From Mytilinidion resinicola (taxonomy: Eukaryota > Ascomycota > Dothideomycetes > Mytilinidiales > Mytilinidiaceae), in NCBI RefSeq assembly GCF_010093595.1, contig NW_022985468.1, positions 1 to 64,000 on the forward strand: DNA of 64,000 nucleotides, given 5' to 3'. Position numbers and translations under genes: made by a program. Position 1 is the stretch's first letter. Each line of letters begins with the position of its first letter. The notes beneath the pieces are model-generated. The model was not told the origin of the DNA. It did no database searches and worked only from the letters and a program-made list of their open reading frames with translations. Shown piece by piece: positions 54,719 through 64,000 of this stretch.

Positions 54719-56523
54719 ATGCGTTGGCCGAAGACTGAACAATTACGGCCTGCAGGCGAAAGAGCTCCAGGTTCGAGCGACCTCAGGCCACGAAATGAGC
54801 AGCTTGAAAGCAAAGTCGAAACCGAGCATGACCATTACTCAAGTTTGAAAGTAATCTTGCCTGTGGTTCTCTCGTTATGCTTGGCAGTCTTTCTCACTGC
54901 CCTTGTATGTCGTTCGTGCCGCAGCTTCACCGTTCAACTTCTAATGAACAATGCATTTAGGATCGAACGATTATCGGTGTCGCAATACCAGCGATTTCCA
55001 ACGATTTCCAATCTTTCGACGACATTGCGTGGTACGAAAGTGGATATCTACTTACATTTGCTGCATTGCAACTACCAATAGGCAAATTATTTGTATGTCT
55101 TCTCCAAATATACTCCCACGAGGCTGACAGCAAGCATAGACTTTCTTTCCTGCCAAATGGACCTTTATCCTACTTGTAGCGGTGTTCGAGATCGGTTCTA
55201 TCATCTGCGCAACTGCTCCAAACTCCACAACATTCATAATTGGCCGAGCCATCGCAGGAATAGGCAGCGCAGGAAATGTCACTGGTGCAAATGTTATCCT
55301 TGCAGATCTCTTACCGCTCGAGAAGAGACCTAAATACCAAGGCTTCATTGGTGCAACGTTCGGCCTTGCATCCATCGCTGGGCCTCTCCTTGGTGGTGTG
55401 TTCGCATCTGAAGTGTCGTGGCGATGGTGCTTCTGGATCAATGCACCAATTGGTGGAGTTGCACTTGTTGTACTGATCTTGCTCGTACCTAGCAAACCGC
55501 CGGCACGAGAGCAGTCAGGAAAGTCTCTTCAGGAACGGTTGAAAGCCTATGATCCTATTGGAACTGTACTCCTGGTAACGGGTTTGGTTTTACTACTACT
55601 TGCTCTCCAGTGGGGTAGCAATGAGTCAGGCTGGAGCTCTACTCGGGTTATTGTGACGCTCGTCATTGGAATTGTGCTCATACTAGCCTTTCTCATTTCC
55701 CAAGCGTGGATCGGGGAGAATGGGACATTGCCGCCAAGGATCATCTGCAAGAGAAGCATTGCAGCGGGCGCGGCAGTATCATTGGGGTTTGGCTCGACGC
55801 TCATTATCGTGACGTTCTTTCTGCCTCTCTAGTACCAAGCTATTAAGGGGCTTTCTGCCATTGACGCTGGAATACGAATGATCGGCTATTTCCTTATCAC
55901 GGCTGTTTCCGTGATCGGTTCCGGTATCATTGTCTCGAAGACCGGGTATTATACTCCCTGGCTTATTCTTGGGACAGCGCTGTTGGTTGTTGGCTGTGGT
56001 CTTCTCACTACATTCAGAGTCAGCACGAGCACAACAACATCCACGGGGTTTCAGGCAAGCAGTTCCATATGAACCGAATAATTTATACAGCATGAAGACT
56101 GATTTTCAGCAGATCATCACTGGTGCTGGCATGGGCATGAGTTTGGCACAATGCAACAACGCAGCGCAAACGGTACTTTCTCGCGAAGATATACCCATGG
56201 GCATTACCATCATCAACTTTGGCAACTTCATCGGTGGTACTGTCTTTGTTAGTATCTGCCAGGGCATCTTATCTAGTACACTTCGAACCCAACTTGGACA
56301 GCAAATTCCAGACTTGGATCTGTCCTCGATCTCGACAGCTGGAGCAACTGAACTGTCGAAGCTTGTACCGTCGAGCCAACTTCCGATCTTACAGGCTGCA
56401 TACAATAAGGGTATCAATAACGTCTTCTATTGTGCGTTGGGTGTATCATCTTCTGCATTCGTAGCGTCGTGGTTTGTGGAATGGAGGTCTGTTAAAAGTA
56501 GCCAAGTTGTTAATGAGGATTAG
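54719..56523 (+). pseudogene. DHA2 (14-helix) MFS drug transporter with Trp-to-stop
   Basis: Proton antiporter of the DHA2 family (Tri12/AflT-like efflux pumps). Exons 54719-54904, 54961-55092, 55140-56054 and 56113-56523 give 548 codons including the final stop. Marks: LTAL|DRTIIGVAIPAISNDF (motif at helix 1), WYESGYLLTFAALQLPIGKLF, GRAIAGIGSAGNVTGANVIL (motif C-like), WRWCFWINAPIGG, and GAGMGMSLAQCNNAAQTVL. At codon 337 TAG (55830-55832) replaces the Trp or similar residue of the FLPLWFQAIKG motif; TGG to TAG is a RIP-type change. Everything downstream is in frame. The third intron begins GC (CAG|GCAAGC). The truncated product would lack the last helices. Possibly once served resistance or export for a neighbouring pathway. 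Confidence 0.82.
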
Positions 56524-56685
56524 TCGTAGCATATGCGACTAGAAGAATGGCAAATACATATAAAAGGGTGGGGAGGTTTTCGTTTGCTAGGGTTTTTCGT
56601 TTGCTTGGGACGGATGTTAATTAACTTAATCAATAAATTAAAGATGAAAAAGACGCCGATTTGACTTGGGAACTAAATACAAAAC

Positions 56686-56998
56686 ACTCGGGTTGTAACA
56701 GCTACAACCTAGGATCAACAACTCATACGGTTCACGGTCACCTACGTACAGGCACTCCCCCCCTTTTCTCTCTCCTTGATTCTCGTTCTTTGAGTGGTTG
56801 CTACTAGCGCGCACTCAGCGTGGCGAGGCCCTCTGTTCAGCTACACCAGGGTCCTCTCAGCTGTGTCCATTCCTTTCAAATAGCCTCTATTCAGCTGAGC
56901 TGATAAGACCTAGAGAGTGAGCCATTTCCTATTAGTATATATTCGGCCCGTACGGCCACTACAATACAAGGAGAGTTCACATCAATTTTAACCTAAGT
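56686..56998 (+). mobile_element. 313 bp element, second copy of the same family
   Basis: Flanked by perfect 5 bp duplications AAAAC (56681-56685 and 56999-57003). The ends are ACTCGGGTTG and TAACCTAAGT. It lies in the same orientation as the copy at 52267-52539, 4.1 kb away, and shares terminal sequences but not the centre. A pyrimidine-rich block and TAGTATATATT precede the conserved right end. It lies downstream of the DHA2 pseudogene. Confidence 0.85.
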
Positions 56999-57186
56999 AA
57001 AACCCAAGTGAACTGTAATGGTTGCACGCCTATCTTCATCCTCACCACCTATGCTTGTAGACCTAGAAAACAACAATACAATCTTCATTTGCAGACCGAA
57101 ACACAATTTGATTTTTGCTTCTTAAAGATACCGCCATTACGCAAAGTGGCTATACAAAGGAAGTTGGTCAAGCTGAGACTGCAGCT

Positions 57187-57495
57187 CTACGAGTATGTAA
57201 ACTCTTCTCTTAGGAGCTTCTGGTCTTCGGGTGGTAGCTCTGCCACGCTGTCAACCCCAAAGAAGTCTAAAAACTCGGTCCTCAACCCTTTCAGGATCTC
57301 TGAGAGATCCTTCGTCGGTTTTCGTTTCGATAGCTCCGAAGCACTTCTCGGCGAACGCGACTCCTTTGCAGGAGATGTTCTACAAGAGCCTCTCGCTGGA
57401 GATGTTCGTGGTGGAGTAGTCGCCCGGTCCAAAGCGACAGATGGAGATCTGCTTGCAGCCTTGCGAACGCCGGTTTCGAGCTCGCCACGTCTGTC
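57187..57495 (-). pseudogene. Possible C-terminal gene fragment
   Basis: A minus frame reads LVCKKRDRRGELETGVRKA, then a Ser/Pro/Arg-rich stretch, then DLSEILKGLRTEFLDFFGVD and a stop. The composition resembles the end of a real protein, but upstream the frame is closed by stops and no start or acceptor is obvious. It lies directly beside the element at 56686-56998. A plus frame overlaps it; neither is certain. Confidence 0.25.
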
Positions 57496-58036
57496 TCTTT
57501 TCTTGCACACGAGCAGCCTTATAAATAGCACCGTCGGCCTCTGAATTACTTCCCCAGAGCCTGCGTATGACAGTCCTTGTTTCCCACGACTTACAGATTT
57601 TCCATCAATTTTCTAAACCAGTAAAACGTAAGTAGTCGGTATTGCAGTGCTGCAATCTTTCCAGTAAATATCCGGGTTCATGAGTTCGACGTTTTCGGAA
57701 TGATTGAGGGAAGTCTGAAAAAGCCCGGCTTAAGCAGTATGTAAAAGCGACTCAGCTGAATCTTCAGGATGTGGCAAGAATTAACGAAGTGTGGCTCAAG
57801 ACATGCGTCGCCGATAAACCCACTCTTCCACTCGGTCAAGCTCGGAATACTTATCTTAACAGAATATTATCTTTAGAATTTATAGTATTGTTCTTCCCTA
57901 ACGGTGCTTTCTTATTATAACCTTAGATTTTATAAGGGGGCTGTTTATTATTATAGAGCAGGGGAGAGGAGCTGGGGCGGCTCTCAACGGCATGGATAGA
58001 ATGATCAACAGCATAATCAAGACTATAGTAATTTTT

Positions 58037-58697
58037 AGGGGAGGGCTAATCGTACACCCCCTAACGAATAATCGTACACCCCCTTTCGAATAATTATACA
58101 CCCCCTACTTTACCGCTTCTGATTGGCTCGGAGGTCCGGCAGGAGGCCTCCGAACATTCACCTTTACGTCTATCTGCACGTGCATCTCTGCCGTATGTAA
58201 GCTCGTACGTGAGACTATACGTGAGGCCATACGAATCGACATGGCTATACAGCCTCTCCGTTTTACGGCGCATCCTTTCCGATTTGTATAGCCTCACGTC
58301 CGGCCTTATGTACGGCTATATAGCCTTTCCAAATTGTATAGCCTCACGTACAGCCTCATGTACAGCCTTACGTGCGAGCTGTATATACAGCTGCACAAAT
58401 CGGCAGGATGCACTGTAAAATGGAGAGGCTGTATAGCTATGCTGATTTGTATAGCCTCGCGTACGAGCTCACGTACGAGCTCACGTACGGCCGTATATAC
58501 AGCTGCACAAATCAGATAGGCTGCGCTGGAGGCTACGTGGCCGCATTTGGAGACAGTATTCGGAATTAGTAAGCAGGTGAAGCAAGCCAATCGGAAGCTC
58601 TGGAGCAACCCTCTAAGCCCATCAGAAGGCGGTGAAGTGACAGGGGAGTATAGGGTGTACGATTAGTCGTTAGGGGGTGTACGATTAGCCCTCCCCT
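58037..58697. mobile_element. 661 bp non-autonomous element with 45 bp TIRs and nested palindrome
   Basis: Terminal inverted repeats of 45 bp with one mismatch lie at 58037-58081 and 58653-58697, starting AGGGGAGGGCTAATCGTACA. Within each, GCTAATCGTACACCCCCT-like sequence is itself repeated. Inside lies a second inverted repeat of about 45 bp (58240-58285 against 58398-58441), around short tandem copies of GTATAGCCTCACGTACAGCC. TATATACAGCTGCACAAATC occurs twice near the right half. There is no coding capacity. I could not find a matching target-site duplication (TTTTT on the left, GATAT on the right). The transposase family is unknown. Confidence 0.8.
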
Positions 58698-58939
58698 GAT
58701 ATCATTTCCAATCCCGCATCACCCCGTGCACAGTCAAGTGCAGCATAGGCCGTCGCATTAGGTGGGATTGGTGATCGCTTCGGTTGGAGGTACTAATTAG
58801 TGTGGCGACTTTGAATAAATTTGCGTGCGATAGCAGCCACAAGGCTAATAACAACTTCCTAGTAGGATAGTGAGGCTCTAAGGCTCAGATAAGGCCCTTT
58901 TATGAGCATTAGAAGTAATAAGAGCTTAATAGTAGTGCT

Positions 58940-59185
58940 GTGGTGAAGAAATTCTATTACATCGTGAAAGGATGCTCTCCGCAAATCAGGCGCGAAGGCG
59001 ACGATGCAACCGTAATCTTTCTAGTAGGAGGGGTCCTGAGTGATTCAGCAGTGGCCACAATGCACGACTTATACAGAACTGTGGGAAATGTTGGTGTGTG
59101 CATAGAGTTTGAGTTGCTTGAAGTCAATGTACCTATTAATTTTCTCGCCACGCAGGGTTTCTCGCTACGCAGGGACGCACGTTAG
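58940..59185 (+). CDS. Possible small hypothetical protein
   Basis: A frame of 81 residues starting MVKKFYYIVKGCSPQIRREG with an alternating hydrophobic pattern (ATVIFLVGGVLSDSAV). The flanks are AT-rich and element-derived. No motif recognised; it may be a fragment. Confidence 0.25.
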   Translation: MVKKFYYIVKGCSPQIRREGDDATVIFLVGGVLSDSAVATMHDLYRTVGNVGVCIEFELLEVNVPINFLATQGFSLRRDAR

Positions 59186-60312
59186 TTTCCCGAGTAGAAA
59201 TAGGTAAAGAACCTTAGTATATTAAGTGTATCTGCATGTGCTTGCGAAAGGAAGACTTAAGATGCCCGGAGATAGATTTTTCCCATTTCGGGGTGCGTCC
59301 CACGACCCTGGGACGGACGTTTGTAAAGTATGATCAATTATCGCGCATGACAGCGGATATATATACTTCGCAATCGGTTTGGTGTGTCCTGTACCTTTGT
59401 TAGTAGTAAGGGGAAGGGTTTACTTACCGGTGTCATGTTGGTGTGTCTGGCAGTTGGTAGTGTGTCTGTCCTGTGGTTCGTTAGCAGAGACGAGGGGTAG
59501 AGGACTCACCTACTTTCATCATCCTGAAGGGAGTATCGCAAGCTATTATATGCTCGCCTCGTCCCGAGGTTTAAGATGGGTAGAGGCTACTCGATACTTG
59601 CAGCCTCAACCTTTTGCATGCTTAAATGAACGACGTTCTCTGCCTTCAGTTCAAAGCAGCAAGACTCATTCCCTATTTCCAGGGGAGCAGATGGGCACGA
59701 ACGAACGATCATTCTGGCCGGCATTGTTAGTGAGATGCTTTATCGGGAGGGGAGGACTTAGCTACGACTCTTCTATGTCAGAGAATCTTGCGATGCAAAT
59801 GTCAAGAAACTTCTGCTAGGAAGCCAGTCTTTAGTCAGCCGCAGTGAGAGCGGAAAGACTGACTTCTGAATTTTCAGGAAGTTGTGACGCTTTATAACCA
59901 CTGCAGGCTCACGCCTGTGAGTTGCTGTCACAATTCAATTGTTTCTAGAATCTTTGTCTTTCAAAGAATTCCGAACAACAGCACAAAGCCCGAAGTTCGT
60001 AGGACAATTGAACAAAGCCAGAAGTTTAGTGAACAATAGCACAAAGCACGAGCGATTCGAACATCAAAGGAACAAAGCCGATCATGTAGTGAGAGTGAGC
60101 CGTCACCAGGCTCAAGCCATGTATCCAGGTTCGATCTCTATCTTTAGCAGGTTTCTTTATTCCGGGATAGATTTTCCTTCCGATTTTCACCATGGCATTG
60201 TCTTCAGAATCGTTTGCCTAATTCCTCCTCATTACGACCTTGGTAAAGAATATCTTACATGGACATAACCACTAAGTACTCTTCTGATGAGCTCAGAGAG
60301 TAAACACGAAGC
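59186..60312. other. Region without a supported gene
   Basis: A plus frame at 59379-59819 (146 codons) has no recognised domain and is not called. Around 59968-60085 short phrases such as AACARYAGCACAAAGC recur three or four times, a weak minisatellite. The last 40 bases look like the leader of the next gene. Confidence 0.4.
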
Positions 60313-61299
60313 ATGGCAAACAATCAAGGCAATTTCGTAGATAGGAATAATTTCCCGACTAAAACAGGGACGAACCCAGCAACCGCTGGATCGAGTACAT
60401 CAGCTCCCAATCATGCAAGAAGCGCGATAAATTCAGAAAATGGCCGATACCCACAACCGCAAACCACCTGTCCACATCAATACGTCCCGTCCGAATATCA
60501 AATTCAGATCCCACTTCCTCCCAACCCTTCATTTCAACCATCATACCAGACACCGACCAACCACGTCCCTTTTCCGAATCCACTCTACGTCCCAAGCATC
60601 GCCACCCCACCTAGTCTCACATTCAAGATCCAGTCGCCGATCAAAGTCCGCCGAGACCTCGAATGGATCAACGCACTCGCCCTGCACGGATCTAATCCTT
60701 TCGCGGAAGAGTACACGCGAAATCGCTTCAGGTTCTACTATCGAGAACATAATCGCCTTCGTAGCGAAGTGTTAATGGAGGTCGAGAACCTGTTCGTGCA
60801 ATATGGAGTCATACTGCCAAGTACAAATATCGGTACTCCAGACCAGGTAGCGAAAGACTGGGTGAAACAGACCTACGGCGTGGTTTTGGATGAGAGATCG
60901 GGAGATCGTGCGAGGAATGACGAAGCGAGAGCAAAAGCCGAGAAGGCTGCTAATGCGGCAAAAGTTTCGAATGGGGTCAAGGAAGGGAAAGAGATGACAG
61001 CTGCGGAGAAGGCGGCACTGTTCAGCAACCCGATTCGAGAATTGGAATCGGTTGTGGGAAACAGACTCTTTGCTCCTCACGAAAATATGGGGGGAAAGCA
61101 GGTGCAGCTTAGACATACGGACCACGCACGGGAACAGTGGAACAAGCTAAGGAAGTGGAATTGGCGGGATGCTACTCGGATAGGAGGCGTGAGAGAAGAA
61201 GAACCTTTGAGTCCGAAGTCGACGAAGAGGAAAGCTGAGAATGATCTATTTTCTGGACCTCCGAAGAGAAGGATGGATGGATTTCGGCATCGCATATAA
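60313..61299 (+). CDS. Hypothetical protein with Pro-rich N-terminus and basic C-terminus
   Basis: An uninterrupted frame of 328 residues. Residues 1-105 are rich in Pro, Asn, Ser and Gln. The middle (about 110-190) is an ordered region with IKVRRDLEWINALALHGSNP and FRFYYREHNRLRSEVLMEVE. A Lys/Ala/Glu-rich helix follows (RAKAEKAANAAKV). The C-terminus holds PKSTKRKAE and PPKRRM, likely nuclear localisation signals. I do not recognise the family. Confidence 0.7.
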   Translation: MANNQGNFVDRNNFPTKTGTNPATAGSSTSAPNHARSAINSENGRYPQPQTTCPHQYVPSEYQIQIPLPPNPSFQPSYQTPTNHVPFPNPLYVPSIATPPSLTFKIQSPIKVRRDLEWINALALHGSNPFAEEYTRNRFRFYYREHNRLRSEVLMEVENLFVQYGVILPSTNIGTPDQVAKDWVKQTYGVVLDERSGDRARNDEARAKAEKAANAAKVSNGVKEGKEMTAAEKAALFSNPIRELESVVGNRLFAPHENMGGKQVQLRHTDHAREQWNKLRKWNWRDATRIGGVREEEPLSPKSTKRKAENDLFSGPPKRRMDGFRHRI

Positions 61300-61631
61300 A
61301 TCGCGTGATACGAAAGCTATTCGCGTAACTAATGTTATACTTATAGATAATCCTGGGTACAGCTATACCAATCTCATGAAAGAGTGCTGTCTGGGGTAGC
61401 CCGGTGAGCTCAAGAATGAATCAAAACAGTTACCGTACGCTTCATCGATATTCATTAAATTGCATTGAGGCACCCCAAGCGGTGGCACATTTGTGTAACG
61501 AAATCCTGACTTCCGAGTCCCTATCTCAGAAGTGAGTGAAGACTACAAGTATTACTCCACATCCAATTCTCGGTTCCTAGTGACTCTTGCAGAACTGTCA
61601 CAGACTCTTTACCAAATGCAGCTTTTCTTTT
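61300..61631. other. Convergent intergenic region
   Basis: 332 bp with no coding sequence between two convergent genes. Confidence 0.5.
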
Positions 61632-62618
61632 TCATGATTCATCGACCTCCACCCTCCTAAGAACATTCCACTTTTCACGGTCTAGCTGCATAGCCCGCTT
61701 GACTAGAAGCTCATGACTATCATCAGTCAAAGTACCACATAGAACAGTACTGCTATCCTGTTCAATCGTAACACGATCGAGAGACACGTAGGCGTTCTTT
61801 CGCGGAGCGAAGTTCGGTGTCCTTCTGCGAATAACTTCTAGTGCAGGTTCCGGTGCATCCCCTTGATATGTATCGCCCTCCGATATGATTCCCATGTATT
61901 GCTCTCGAACTTCAGAGAGAGAATGCGCGATCCCGCGGTCATTGTGGGAGTAGATTGGGAAGACTTCTAGTGTACCCCTAAAAGGGTTGCTAAACAGGAC
62001 CACGAAATAGCGCTTTTTGTCAAGAATGGGACCGAATTGGCCTTCGCTTCGTTGGGAGTCTCCTGATAATATACTCCGATCCCGTAAACGAACTGGACTC
62101 GCATGGCAAATGATTGAACCAGAGTCAAGTATTTCTTTCTCGGACCGAGCATTGTGGGTTGGGTTGACAGGTTGAGCCGGACCCGACGGTGCTGTAGAGA
62201 CTTGTTGATTTGGAGATATAGTCAACGTGCTCACAGGAGTTTCGGGGATTGTTTGCCCTGTAAGCAAAGTAGTCGTTGCCGCTGGTGGACGCCATGAGTG
62301 CATCTGAGCTAGACTCAGTCCCCTTCCCGTGAAGCTACTTTGTGGACGATTTCTATAGTTGGAATTATGATTCCGAGAGGCATTGTGACGTGGTAAGAGT
62401 ATCTGCGATGGGGCAAAATCTGACCCAGAAGTTTGAGCGAACCGGCGCTAGTCGGGTGGAGTTGACATCAGCTATCCTTCATTTACGACAAGTATACAGT
62501 GCGCGTGATCATGCGGTCCGTGAAGGTCGCTTACCTGAAGATTAGTAGATGGACTCCTATTCTGCGTAGTAGACTTTTGGAACCCTCCAGGGGTGTGGTC
62601 TTTCCTTGGGTATACCAT
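61632..62618 (-). CDS. DUF6590-like hypothetical protein
   Basis: Two exons (62535-62618 and 61632-62447) join in phase to give 299 residues. The start MVYPRKDHTPGGFQK comes from a short first exon with a GTAAGC donor; the acceptor is ACTAG. The frame runs on through RRFAQTSGSDFAP and MHSWRPPAATTTLL, so the internal Met at 62303 is not the start. The first half is low-complexity (Asn, Ser, Pro, Thr). The second half, KRYFVVLFSNPFRGTLEVFP, recalls the fungal DUF6590 domain. The function is unknown. The family assignment is from memory of the motif. Confidence 0.6.
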
Positions 62619-63157
62619 ATTATCGAAACAGTGGTGGAAAACAGGCGATCCCGTGTGAAAATAATATCAAGATTGAGCGAGATGGGCCATATTTCGCCAA
62701 ATTAACATCGGTATTTTCCTTCTTTGTGTCTTTGACCGATATACGGTATTTCTTTGCACGGTCGAGTACGCTGAGAAAGGTTATTGTTGAAAAGTTGTGC
62801 ATAGCTGTTCAACTTCAAGGCCAAGGTTTATAACATCTGAGTGCAACCTTTGACAACTGTGTTAATGCGCTGTGCCATCTTTGTGGTATGCGATGGTGCG
62901 TCACAATGGGAAATCGTGGGATGCGCAGGGTGTTGTTCAGGGGCTGTCACGTGATTGATAACCTGCCTACGTGTTGGCAAACGAGTGAAAGCCACCTTCA
63001 CTTGACTAGCAAGACCAGCGTTGTCACGGTCTTTTACAACTCAATAAAATACCCGTCTCACCATTTCACGATCAGAATATCTTCCAATTACCAGCCTCCC
63101 TCACGTTGAATCCCCCGGCTTGACTTGCGAGCTGCAGACGTGCTCCATTAGACACAA
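62619..63157. other. Divergent promoter region
   Basis: No coding sequence seen between two genes transcribed apart. A CACGTG site lies near 62948. Confidence 0.45.
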
Positions 63158-64000
63158 ATGATGGGAATGACGAACCTCATCGAACGCTGCCTCTGGAGGC
63201 AGCGTATGGCTTCTATCTTCCCCCAACCACGTATAGATTTCTGGAGCCTGCTTCGCGTTATGTACAGTCGTCTGTTGTTCTGGAAGTCTCAGAGCACCCA
63301 ACCTCAAAAACCGACGATGACAGATACATACCACACCTTAAATGGTCAAAAAGCCTCATGCGGAGAGTCTCAGCTATCAAAGAAGCCCAAATCTGCTTCC
63401 GGCAATGGGAACGAAAACGATAGGGCTTCGCAGTTGCCGAAGATGCACGCGGAAACAGATCCCATCCCACGAAAACTAGCTATAAGGGACTTTCATACAT
63501 CACATGAAGCGGACGCCAATTACTTCCCGGGACCTGCAAAGATGGCTATCGTGGGCGATGAATCACCAGGTCTCATTGCCCTTCTTCTGTCGCGTGAGCT
63601 CTCCCAAGGCTTACAGGATGCTTTACTGGCAAAGCGAGAGCTCCGTACTACAACAGTTGCAATAGAGCAGCAGCGACAGAATATACACCAGAAAGATCAG
63701 CACACCTTCGTCCATCTCATAAGACAAGAAAAGCAGTTGAGGAGATTGGAAAAGAAAGCGGCCCAAGGCAATGATCTTCCTGAAAACGAACACCAAACTC
63801 TGAAAGAGCTGCAACAGGAAGTTCACACGCTAAACAATAAGCGGGATGACTTCGTAGATCAGACCGAGGAGCTGAATGAAGGGCTGAAAGCAGTCCAAGA
63901 TCGTTGGGAATACCTTCAGGAAGCAGTCGATCAAACTCTAGACGAAGTCTTCGTCGGCTGTGGGATCCTTTTGCCCCTGGGGCAGCTAACAAATCGTGAG
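63158..64000 (+). CDS. Coiled-coil hypothetical protein, runs off the window end
   Basis: From ATG 63158, the first Met after an in-frame TAG, the frame is open to the last base (281 codons); later Met codons at 63167, 63209 and 63317 are alternative starts. The protein is hydrophilic. From about residue 155 it becomes a long heptad-rich helix: LLLSRELSQGLQDALLAKRE, QEKQLRRLEKKAAQG, LKELQQEVHTLNNKRDDF, ELNEGLKAVQDRWEYLQEAV. No signal peptide or domain recognised. The C-terminus is missing from the window. Confidence 0.6.
   Translation, partial: MMGMTNLIERCLWRQRMASIFPQPRIDFWSLLRVMYSRLLFWKSQSTQPQKPTMTDTYHTLNGQKASCGESQLSKKPKSASGNGNENDRASQLPKMHAETDPIPRKLAIRDFHTSHEADANYFPGPAKMAIVGDESPGLIALLLSRELSQGLQDALLAKRELRTTTVAIEQQRQNIHQKDQHTFVHLIRQEKQLRRLEKKAAQGNDLPENEHQTLKELQQEVHTLNNKRDDFVDQTEELNEGLKAVQDRWEYLQEAVDQTLDEVFVGCGILLPLGQLTNRE

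Noticed and set aside
59379..59819. Plus-strand frame of 146 codons
   Set aside because: Composition is erratic with no domain, and its neighbours are repeat-derived.
1..64000. CRISPR arrays, bacterial operons or rRNA genes
   Set aside because: Spliced genes and fungal families throughout; no regularly spaced repeats or rRNA-like sequence were seen.

Overview
The window is nuclear DNA of a filamentous ascomycete (Pezizomycotina; a Dothideomycete is my best guess). The evidence is many 45-100 bp GT-AG introns, Zn2Cys6 regulators, a HET-domain gene, a PTH11/rhodopsin-type membrane protein, 2EXR/F-box-like and BTB proteins typical of these fungi, and nonsense changes in decayed genes that look like repeat-induced point mutation (C to T or G to A). 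I saw no rRNA, tRNA or CRISPR.

The window falls into three zones. (1) 1-22.9 kb is accessory sequence with a few intact genes and many broken ones. Intact: a Dal5/Liz1-type transporter (947-2916), a small secreted cysteine-rich protein (5714-6248), a Zn2Cys6 factor (16806-18992) and a 2EXR-like protein (20543-21493). Broken: a PAQR/Izh membrane receptor (frameshift), an aminotransferase relic with an internal deletion, a P450 with several stops and frameshifts, a membrane-anchored chitin-binding protein (two stops), a 2EXR-like gene (frameshift) and a HET gene (Trp to stop).

(2) 23.0-48.4 kb is a compact block of 12 genes, all intact after splicing: SDR1, SDR2, acyl-CoA dehydrogenase, Baeyer-Villiger-type monooxygenase 1 (BVMO1), SDR3, two Zn2Cys6 regulators, an acyl/aryl-CoA ligase, a P450, a sugar-porter-family transporter, an alpha/beta hydrolase and BVMO2. 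Five divergent pairs share promoters. The enzymes form a logical route: uptake, P450 hydroxylation, oxidation to a ketone by SDRs, oxygen insertion by a BVMO, lactone/ester opening by the hydrolase, CoA activation, then beta-oxidation. There is no polyketide, peptide or terpene synthase, so I read it as a catabolic or detoxifying cluster for a cyclic ketone or terpenoid/steroid-like compound. Three of its enzymes (CoA ligase, acyl-CoA dehydrogenase, BVMO2) end in -AKL, a PTS1 peroxisomal signal, and a TTCGGAA motif recurs in its promoters.

(3) 48.4-64 kb is again accessory. It holds an intact 2EXR-like gene, a BTB gene with a stop, a Zn2Cys6 gene split by a 273 bp element with a perfect 5 bp target duplication, a DHA2 drug transporter with a Trp-to-stop change, a second copy of that element, a 661 bp fold-back element with 45 bp terminal inverted repeats, and three genes of unknown role, the last running off the window end.

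Exon coordinates were worked out by hand from splice signals and reading frame. Family names rest on motif recognition without a database search.
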